Of a stretch of 11,643 bases of DNA, positions 1-4,640 are shown one piece after another. How positions within the stretch are numbered: position 1 is the stretch's first letter; each line of letters opens with the position of its first letter. The notes under the pieces are model-generated. The model ran no database searches and was not told where the DNA came from. It was given only the letters and a program-made list of their open reading frames with translations. The stretch comes from Candidatus Omnitrophota bacterium (GTDB taxonomy: Bacteria; Omnitrophota; Gorgyraeia; Gygaellales; Profunditerraquicolaceae): positions 1 to 11,643 of the forward strand of contig JAPLLQ010000027.1 in the NCBI GenBank assembly GCA_026387485.1, in the 5' to 3' direction. Made by a program: the position numbers and the translations under genes.

Positions 1-470
1 AAATCACGCTTGCCTGCGCTATCCCTAAAAAAGCAAAGTTTGACGATATTGTGGATAAGCTGACTCAACTAGGATCGGCTAGAATTATTCCTCTAAAAAC
101 TGAACGGGTTATTGTTAAACTGGATAATCATAAAGAGGCCTTAAGGCTTACACGCTGGCGTAAGATTGCCCAAGCTGCTAGTCAACAAAGTAAAAGATCT
201 GATATCCCCGTTATTGAACCGCCAAAGGACCTGGAGGATCTTTTAACCCAAAGCCAGGATTTTGACTTAAAATTAATTCCTACTTTAGAGGGCAGGCGCA
301 AAACCTTAAAAGAAATTTTTTCTAAAATTCAACCCCGCAATATCCTGATTCTAATCGGCCCGGAGGGAGATTTTTCGGCAAAAGAAATTGCTATGGCATT
401 AAAATCGGGTTTTATTCCGGTAACATTAGGCGACTTAGTTTTACGGATTAATCTTTATGTGCACGATTAA
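1..470 (+). CDS. rsmE: 16S rRNA (uracil1498-N3)-methyltransferase RsmE, 5'-truncated by window edge
   Basis: RsmE methylates N3 of U1498 in 16S rRNA, using SAM bound in a SPOUT trefoil knot. The gene enters from the left edge; the first complete codon is at base 3 and the frame is open to TAA at 468-470. Visible family signatures are ELG-like TQLGSARIIPLKTERV, the RWRKIAQAASQQSKRSDIP segment, and the knot motif LIGPEGDFS followed by LGDLVLR. In the family this last motif continues with ETA and about 15 more residues. Here it ends as LRINLYVHD and stops, so the C-terminal end of the knot seems lost or altered. The end overlaps the mtaB ATG by 14 bases, next to a palindromic element. The internal GTG at 51 is not the true start, because homologous sequence (ITLACAIPKK) lies upstream of it. 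Family assignment is strong; activity of this copy is uncertain. Confidence 0.88.
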   Translation, partial: ITLACAIPKKAKFDDIVDKLTQLGSARIIPLKTERVIVKLDNHKEALRLTRWRKIAQAASQQSKRSDIPVIEPPKDLEDLLTQSQDFDLKLIPTLEGRRKTLKEIFSKIQPRNILILIGPEGDFSAKEIAMALKSGFIPVTLGDLVLRINLYVHD

Positions 471-1788
471 TCCTTCGGCTTCGCTCAGGATTAATGGTGA
501 GCGTCCTTCGACTACGCTCAGGACAGCCCTGAGCGAACGAAGTGAGTCGAATGGGCGGAGGCGAACCATTAAATTCCATACCTTAGGCTGTAAAGTCAAC
601 CAATACGATACCCAGAGCATCAGAGAAAGGTTTTTAGCTTCTGGTTTCCGGGAGATAGCCGGTAGCCAAAAAGCTGACTTCTATCTTATTAATACCTGTA
701 CCGTAACTTCTTCGGCTGACCAGAAATCCCGGATGATTATCCGCCGTTGTATCAAAGAAAATCCCAAGGCCAAGGTTATTGTTACCGGCTGCCTGATTAA
801 AAAAGACCAGGCTAGCTTAACCAAAATAAAAGGCATAGAATTTTTAGTTAGTAAAAACTTTTTTCCCGACGGAATAACCGATTTTTCCGGGCATACCCGG
901 GCATTCCTGAAGGTTCAGGATGGCTGTAATAATTTCTGCTCCTATTGTAAGGTGCCTTTGGTTAGGGGCAGCTCAAGGAGCAAGTTACCGGAAGAAATTT
1001 TAAGAGAAACAAAGAGTTTGGTTAATAAGGGTTTTAAGGAGATAGTGTTAACCGGAATATGCTTAGGTGCTTATGGAAAAGATTTAAAACTTAAAGTTGA
1101 TCTTACGGGTATAATCAGCAGGTTAGAGAAAATCGAGGGTTTGTTACGGATTAGGTTAAGTTCTATTGAAGCCAGCGATGTAAGTACAAAACTGATTAAC
1201 AAAATGCGGGTTTCGCAAAAATTATGCCGGCACTTACATATTCCTATCCAAAGCGGGGATGACTATATCCTTAAAAAAATGAACCGTAGCTATACTAGGA
1301 AACAATACCTTAATTTAATTAAAAAGATAAAAGCCAAAGTTCCTAAAGTCGCCATTACCACGGATGTTTTAGTGGGTTTCCCGGGGGAAAGCGAGGATAA
1401 TTTTAAGAATACGGTTAGTTTAGTCAAAGGGATTGTGCCTTTAAAAGTGCATATTTTTCCTTATTCTAAGCGGGAGGGAACCTTGGCAGCTAACTTTAAG
1501 CCAATAATAGAGCCAGAAATAATTACCGAGAGAGTCAGGCAGTTCCGTAATATAGAAAAGGAGTGTTCTTTAAAATATAGAAGACAATTTCTAAATCAAA
1601 ATTTAAGTCTTCTCGTAGAAAGCCGTTGTAAAAGTAATCCTGCTTATTGGGAAGGTTATTCTGATAACTACATAAAAGTCTTAGTTAAGTCTAAATGTAA
1701 CCTTAAAAATAAACTTATTTTTTCTAAAGTGGTGAATGTGGGTAAAAATGAAACTATAGTAAATTTTGCTGGTAATTATGTATTATAG
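457..1788 (+). CDS. mtaB: tRNA N6-threonylcarbamoyladenosine (t6A37) methylthiotransferase MtaB
   Basis: This radical-SAM enzyme converts t6A37 of ANN-decoding tRNAs to ms2t6A, using two 4Fe-4S clusters. The N-terminal methylthiotransferase domain has cluster cysteines at about C45 (HTLGCKVNQYD), C81 (NTCTVT) and C112 (VTGC). The radical-SAM CxxxCxxC is at C157/C161/C164 (DGCNNFCSYC). A TRAM-like tRNA-binding region ends the protein. HTLGCKVNQYD separates MtaB from MiaB (YGCQMN-type) and RimO. The protein is 443 residues, but about 34 near the N-terminus come from a palindromic element. Removing bases 471-572 would leave MCTIKFHTLGCKVNQYD, a normal MtaB start. ATG 457 is the only standard in-frame start upstream of the conserved domain. 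It has no clear Shine-Dalgarno and may depend on translation through the overlapping rsmE. A GGAGG at 557-561 lies six bases before an in-frame ATT at 568, a weak alternative start. Confidence 0.93.
   Translation: MCTINPSASLRINGERPSTTLRTALSERSESNGRRRTIKFHTLGCKVNQYDTQSIRERFLASGFREIAGSQKADFYLINTCTVTSSADQKSRMIIRRCIKENPKAKVIVTGCLIKKDQASLTKIKGIEFLVSKNFFPDGITDFSGHTRAFLKVQDGCNNFCSYCKVPLVRGSSRSKLPEEILRETKSLVNKGFKEIVLTGICLGAYGKDLKLKVDLTGIISRLEKIEGLLRIRLSSIEASDVSTKLINKMRVSQKLCRHLHIPIQSGDDYILKKMNRSYTRKQYLNLIKKIKAKVPKVAITTDVLVGFPGESEDNFKNTVSLVKGIVPLKVHIFPYSKREGTLAANFKPIIEPEIITERVRQFRNIEKECSLKYRRQFLNQNLSLLVESRCKSNPAYWEGYSDNYIKVLVKSKCNLKNKLIFSKVVNVGKNETIVNFAGNYVL
466..572. repeat. Compound palindromic element inserted in frame at the mtaB start
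   Basis: Several inverted repeats are nested here. ATTAATCC (466-473) pairs with GGATTAAT (488-495). TTAATGGT (491-498) pairs with ACCATTAA (565-572). Inside, CCTTCGACT-A-CGCTCAGG (from 504) pairs imperfectly with CCCTGAGCG (from 527) and AGTCGAATGG (545-554). The half-unit CCTTCGGCTTCGCTCAGGA (472-490) is repeated with two changes at 504-522. ACGATTAA (463-470) and ACCATTAA (565-572) match at 7 of 8 bases and flank the 102-bp segment like a target duplication. The segment length is a multiple of three and it has no stop in the mtaB frame. Translated, it reads TLRTALSERSESNG, a peptide I recall from other metagenome-derived proteins. It resembles Rickettsia palindromic elements in behaviour, not proven homology. 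Confidence 0.75.
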
Positions 1789-1806
1789 TATTATAATACT
1801 ATAATA
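1781..1806. repeat. Perfect 26-bp AT-rich palindrome over the mtaB stop codon
   Basis: The 26 bases equal their own reverse complement: TATTATAGTATTA followed by its exact complement. The mtaB TAG stop (1786-1788) lies inside the left arm. The arms hold almost no G or C, so a hairpin RNA would be weak, and no U-run follows directly. A dimeric-regulator operator, a weak 3' hairpin or a mobile-element scar are all possible. It includes a TATAAT (1792-1797) that could serve as a -10 box for the gene at 1877, but I see no convincing -35. The rest of this 88-base gap holds only the Shine-Dalgarno of the next gene. Confidence 0.7.
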
Positions 1807-1876
1807 TAAAAATAAAGATTTTATAGAAGAAAGCTGATCAAAGATAAAACTGGTTCCAGATAAAAGGAGGCAGGAA

Positions 1877-3154
1877 ATGATTAAAAGAGCACTTTTAGTT
1901 TTGGTTTTATCGCTATTGGTAATGACAATAGCCAGCTATGCCGAGGAAAAACTTACCATTACTACCTATTATCCTGCGCCCCAAGGCCCTTGTAATGAAT
2001 TAAGGTGTAACAAGGCGGCTCTGGGCGATAATTTCAAGAATGCTACCAATCGTTGGGGTTCTGAAATTAGTACTAATGCTGATTTGGTGGTAGAAGAAAA
2101 TGTCGGCATCGGGACGCTGAAGCCAAACGACCAGCTGGAAGTCTACAGCGCCGGTGCTTCCGCGCGACTGCGGATCTCCAATAACAATGCCTCGGGGCAG
2201 GAAGTTCTCTCGATGAAGCAGGGAACTATCAACAAGGCGGACATCTACTACGACAACGCCTCGAACACCCTGAATTTCTATACGTACCCGAGTTCATCCA
2301 AATACCTCTTCCGAACGACGGACAGCTCGGGCCTGAACCATTCGGTGGACATCGACCCGAACGGCAATGTCGGCATCGGGACGTCTCCTGGGGAAAAATT
2401 GGATGTTAATGGAGATATCCGGGGAAGAAGCGTTATATATGCAGGCGCTAATGAACCAGCTGCAAACCGATGGGTGGGGATAGGTGCAATTAATTTGGGA
2501 GGTACAATTTGCCAGTTTCTTGCAGGGAATTATGATGCGCCTCTTCATTTTGGTTTTGCGAATAACAAGGATTTAACAGGAGGCGTTGCGTATCTGACAT
2601 TGTATCCCAATTATCGGGTCGGAATCGGCACAGCCAATGCGAGTGTCGACCCTCAATCTCCACTCCATATTTATGCCGTGGAGAATAATAACTATGTTGT
2701 CAAGATAACACAGGCTGCTGGTAGTGGACATGGTTTATTGATTGATTCATCACTAGCAGGTTCTGCCTTGAAACCATTAGCTGTGCGTAGGTATGATGGA
2801 ACTAATTTATTTTATGTGACTGGTAATGGTGACTATTACTTATTGGGAAATTCTCTTTCAAAAAGGGAAGACAAAAGAGATATAAAGCCATTTACTGAAA
2901 GTGGCATCAATCTGCTAAAAAATATCAAATTAGTAAGATTTAATTACAAGAAAGATGAGCCTAGTAGAATTGAGCGCATAGGTTTTATTGCTAATGACAA
3001 AGATAATGTTATTGATGATAGGTTGACTAATAACAAAACCAGTTTTGGTACAGATACAATTGTAACGGTTTTAATAAAGGCTGTTCAGGAGCAGCAGAAA
3101 GAAATCGAATCTTTAAGGAAAGATATAGAACAACTTAAATCAAAAAGTAAATAG
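1877..3154 (+). CDS. Secreted tail-fibre-like surface protein with C-terminal S74-type chaperone domain
   Basis: The protein has 425 residues. A signal peptide covers about residues 1-22 (hydrophobic LLVLVLSLLVMTIAS, cleavage likely after SYA), then EEKLTITTYYPAPQG, a motif I associate with Omnitrophota surface proteins. The middle carries repeated NVGIGT-type segments followed by degenerate beta-structured units, typical of trimeric fibre proteins. From about residue 326 (SLSKREDKRDIKPF) it resembles the peptidase S74/tail-spike intramolecular chaperone domain, which trimerises fibres and may self-cleave. The Ser and Lys positions are one residue further apart than the usual SDxRxK pattern, so cleavage is uncertain. 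The last 30 residues form a probable coiled coil (EQQKEIESLRKDIEQLKSK). The start is supported by AAAGGAGG at 1862-1869, seven bases upstream. Bases 2099-2383 differ in composition from their surroundings. The role is probably adhesion or surface display; the ligand is unknown. Confidence 0.8.
   Translation: MIKRALLVLVLSLLVMTIASYAEEKLTITTYYPAPQGPCNELRCNKAALGDNFKNATNRWGSEISTNADLVVEENVGIGTLKPNDQLEVYSAGASARLRISNNNASGQEVLSMKQGTINKADIYYDNASNTLNFYTYPSSSKYLFRTTDSSGLNHSVDIDPNGNVGIGTSPGEKLDVNGDIRGRSVIYAGANEPAANRWVGIGAINLGGTICQFLAGNYDAPLHFGFANNKDLTGGVAYLTLYPNYRVGIGTANASVDPQSPLHIYAVENNNYVVKITQAAGSGHGLLIDSSLAGSALKPLAVRRYDGTNLFYVTGNGDYYLLGNSLSKREDKRDIKPFTESGINLLKNIKLVRFNYKKDEPSRIERIGFIANDKDNVIDDRLTNNKTSFGTDTIVTVLIKAVQEQQKEIESLRKDIEQLKSKSK
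2099..2383 (+). repeat. GC-rich in-frame cassette bounded by identical 18-bp direct repeats
   Basis: AATGTCGGCATCGGGACG occurs at 2099-2116 and again, identically, at 2366-2383. Both copies encode NVGIGT in the same frame, 267 bases (89 codons) apart. Between them codon use changes to G/C-ending codons: in 2117-2176 I count 38 G or C of 60, well above the A+T-rich genes around it. Composition returns to the local style soon after the second copy. This looks like a fibre module acquired by recombination at the conserved NVGIGT codons, leaving the reading frame intact. Confidence 0.6.
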
Positions 3155-3183
3155 AATGCAGTAGGGGACGGTTCTATTTTTTG
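3152..3183 (+). other. GGGGACGGTTCT plus T-run motif after the surface-protein stop
   Basis: AGTAGGGGACGGTTCTATTT (3160-3179) with its T-run resembles a short sequence that I recall dispersed in several metagenome lineages near REP-associated (Y1/IS200-like) transposase genes. No transposase gene is present here. ATAGAA (3151-3156) and TTCTAT (3171-3176) could pair around it, just before six T residues, so it might act as a weak terminator. The rest of the 104-base gap up to 3258 shows only a 10-bp CTATTAATAG palindrome (3230-3239) and the Shine-Dalgarno of the next gene. Confidence 0.35.
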
Positions 3184-3258
3184 TTTACTAATCAGGATAT
3201 TTAAATGTTAGATTTCCCTTTCTTTTACGTCTATTAATAGTAGAAGGAGGGATTTTCT

Positions 3259-3795
3259 ATGCCTAGAGTAAATTCCGGAGGTAATGCTGGGCGTTTGGGT
3301 ACTAGGAGTGGCAATGTTTTTTGGACTGATTGGTCTGGAAATCCCCTGAAGTTGAGTTTTTATATTGATCAAATGTTTATTAAAAACTTTATTATTTCAC
3401 ATCCCTTAGCAACAAATAAATACCTTATCCATATTACCCTTGAAGGCCCGGAGAATGCGGTTTTTTACAGAGGAACAGCAAAGCTGACTAATGGTTTTGT
3501 TGAAGTCAGCTTGCCGGATTATTTTGAGGCGTTTACCCGGGAAAAAGGAAGGTCGGTATTGATAACGCCGAAATTTAATTCTCTGGACGAGCCGGTTTCT
3601 CTGTGCGCGGCATCTTCCGTAAAAAACCGGAAATTCATAATCAGAGGAATTGACAAAAATAATCCAAGTCAGGAATTTTACTGGGAAGTAAAAGCGGTTA
3701 GGAAAGATGTTTCGCCTTTGCTGGTTGAGCCAGATAAGGAGAGCATTGAAGTTCATGGTGAAGGTCCTTACAAATATTTTTCAATCAAGAATTAA
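3259..3795 (+). CDS. Small protein resembling a detached tail-fibre C-terminal domain
   Basis: The protein has 178 residues, no signal peptide and no membrane segment. Residues from about 71 on (RGTAKLTNGFVEVSLPDYFE, then REKGRSVLITP, KNRKFIIRGIDKNNPSQEFY, WEVKAVRKD) follow the pattern GTAxLDxNGxAxVxLPDYFEAL ... ISWxVxGIRxD. I recall that pattern from the end of large tail-fibre-like surface proteins of environmental bacteria. The Gly/Asn-rich N-terminus (MPRVNSGGNAGRLGTRSG) resembles a beta-rich fibre tip. GAAGGAGGG at 3242-3250, eight bases upstream, supports the ATG. It follows the S74-type gene by 104 bases, so it may be a companion fibre subunit or a domain separated from a longer ancestor. 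No function beyond a structural surface role can be claimed, and without a signal peptide its export route is unclear. Confidence 0.65.
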   Translation: MPRVNSGGNAGRLGTRSGNVFWTDWSGNPLKLSFYIDQMFIKNFIISHPLATNKYLIHITLEGPENAVFYRGTAKLTNGFVEVSLPDYFEAFTREKGRSVLITPKFNSLDEPVSLCAASSVKNRKFIIRGIDKNNPSQEFYWEVKAVRKDVSPLLVEPDKESIEVHGEGPYKYFSIKN

Positions 3796-3859
3796 AAAGG
3801 AAGATGCCATCTGATTATTAAAATAAGGTTTTCTCCAAAGAGTATCGCTTATTTTGTGC

Positions 3860-3888
3860 TTGACAAAGTAGGGGTGAGATGGTATAAA
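3860..3888 (+). promoter_or_regulatory. Strong sigma70-type promoter for the pilin-like gene
   Basis: A consensus -35 TTGACA (3860-3865) lies 17 bases before TATAAA (3883-3888). This is the best promoter match in the window and points at the pilin-like gene, giving a 5' leader of about 145 bases. Strong transcription with a long leader is usual for major pilin genes. Promoter and terminator (4492-4522) together predict a monocistronic transcript. Confidence 0.75.
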
Positions 3889-3894
3889 ATACTT

Positions 3895-4040
3895 TAATAA
3901 GGTGACATGCGCAGGAAGCTAAATTGACCTCTTTTGTATGATTTGGAAGTTATAATTTATAAAATTAACCAAGAGAAGGGGTTAACCAAGCAGGGGGCGC
4001 AAAAAGTCAATTTAACCTTGGGAAGGAGGACTTTAAAGAT
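3895..4040 (+). promoter_or_regulatory. Pilin-gene 5' leader with possible secondary structure
   Basis: The leader holds two direct copies of TTAACCAAG (3965-3973 and 3982-3990) and a related TTAACCTTG (4012-4020). TGCGC (3908-3912) can pair with GCGCA (3997-4001). ACCTCTTTT (3927-3935) is exactly complementary to AAAAGAGGT (4047-4055) just inside the coding region, so a long-range hairpin over the start is possible. The Shine-Dalgarno GGAAGGAGGA (4021-4030) is 10 bases before the ATG. I compared it by eye with c-di-GMP riboswitch classes and found no match. The regulatory role is speculative. Confidence 0.35.
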
Positions 4041-4466
4041 ATGAAAAAAAGAGGTTTTACGCTCGTATAAATCATGATCGTAGTGGCAATTATCATTATC
4101 GCTTTATTAGCGGCAATCGCCATACCTAATTTACTTACTGCCAGAAGGACAGCCAATGAGGCAGCTTCTAAAGCAACAGTACGCAGTTTCTCAACCGCAG
4201 CCGAAACATTCTCAACCACACATAGCGGCGCGTATCCTACGAAAGTAGGTTCTTCAACTGATGCCGGCGGTTTGTATGATTTTATCAATTCCGCTCCTAG
4301 TTACTGTGCTAACGCGACAGGTACAGTTACCGCGGTTCAGGGGTATAATTATGCTTGTACTCTGACTACCGGAGGTTATACTTTTGTAGCCACACCTGTT
4401 ACTGTGGGCACCACCGGAAGCGTTACTTACACCGCTTCTACAGGAGGAGTGCTTACACCATTATAA
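4041..4466 (+). pseudogene. Type IV major-pilin-like gene with a stop codon at the conserved Glu5
   Basis: The frame reads MKKRGFTLV-stop-IMIVVAIIIIALLAAIAIPN, then a soluble pilin head. That is the classic class III prepilin N-terminus (cleavage G|F) except that codon 10, Glu5 of the mature pilin, is TAA (4068-4070) instead of GAA: one base change. Glu5 is needed for subunit docking in type IV pili. The rest stays open to TAA at 4464-4466, about 141 codons, with two cysteines (about 89 and 106) placed as in a D-region disulfide and a Thr/Ser-rich tail. The Shine-Dalgarno, promoter and terminator are all excellent, so the gene looks recently or only apparently broken. Restarting at ATG 4074 would give a 130-residue product without the leader and cleavage site. 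Alternatives are a sequencing error, a mixed population or a silent copy. Other genes here stop normally at TAA, TAG and TGA, so codon reassignment is unlikely. Confidence 0.85.
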
Positions 4467-4491
4467 AATATACTTCTATGTGATAGATGTA

Positions 4492-4522
4492 AAAAAGGGG
4501 AAAGATTTTCTTTCCCCTTTTT
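4492..4522 (+). terminator. Strong intrinsic terminator after the pilin-like gene
   Basis: AAAAAGGGGAAAGA (4492-4505) and TCTTTCCCCTTTTT (4509-4522) are perfect complements: a 14-bp stem with a 3-base loop, ending in a T-rich run. It lies 26 bases after the stop codon. Because the stem is symmetrical with A and T tracts, it could terminate from both sides. Confidence 0.9.
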
Positions 4523-4523
4523 C

Positions 4524-4604
4524 TTTTACGGGTCCTGCCGCAAGGATTGCTCCTCACCCCGCATATTGTGGGTCTCGGAGTCAATCCTCGCGTCACCCGT
4601 AAAA
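4524..4604. repeat. 81-nt imperfect palindrome, possible dispersed element or structured RNA
   Basis: The outer arms TTTTACGGGT (4524-4533) and ACCCGTAAAA (4595-4604) pair over 10 bp. An internal loop follows, then AGGATTG (4543-4549) with CAATCCT (4582-4588), CTCC (4550-4553) with GGAG (4577-4580), and CCCGCA (4558-4563) with TGTGGG (4567-4572, one G-T pair). It starts immediately after the pilin terminator, is more GC-rich than the flanks, and encodes nothing convincing. It differs in sequence from the element at 466-572. It could be a MITE or REP-like repeat, or a small RNA. The remaining 36 bases before 4641 show no clear promoter or Shine-Dalgarno. Confidence 0.6.
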
Positions 4605-4640
4605 TACTAAGAGAACGCCTTTACCCTTCTTATTTTAGCC

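Noticed and set aside
2294..2548. Minus-strand open frame in the surface-protein gene
   Set aside because: It is antisense to coding sequence and owes its openness partly to the GC-rich cassette; no Shine-Dalgarno or domain is seen.
3895..4040. c-di-GMP riboswitch in the pilin leader
   Set aside because: By eye the conserved GEMM-I and c-di-GMP-II cores are absent, although short complementary segments exist.
4068..4070. Reassigned TAA codon read as Glu
   Set aside because: Other genes in the window end at TAA, TAG or TGA in expected places (pilM, pilN and pilO at TAA), and no other conserved residue here is encoded by TAA.
4007..4288. Minus-strand open frame across the pilin start
   Set aside because: It is antisense to the conserved pilin helix and leader, with no supporting signal.
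4524..4604. Integron attC site
   Set aside because: The arms lack the GTTRRRY/RYYYAAC core sites and no integrase or cassette array is nearby.
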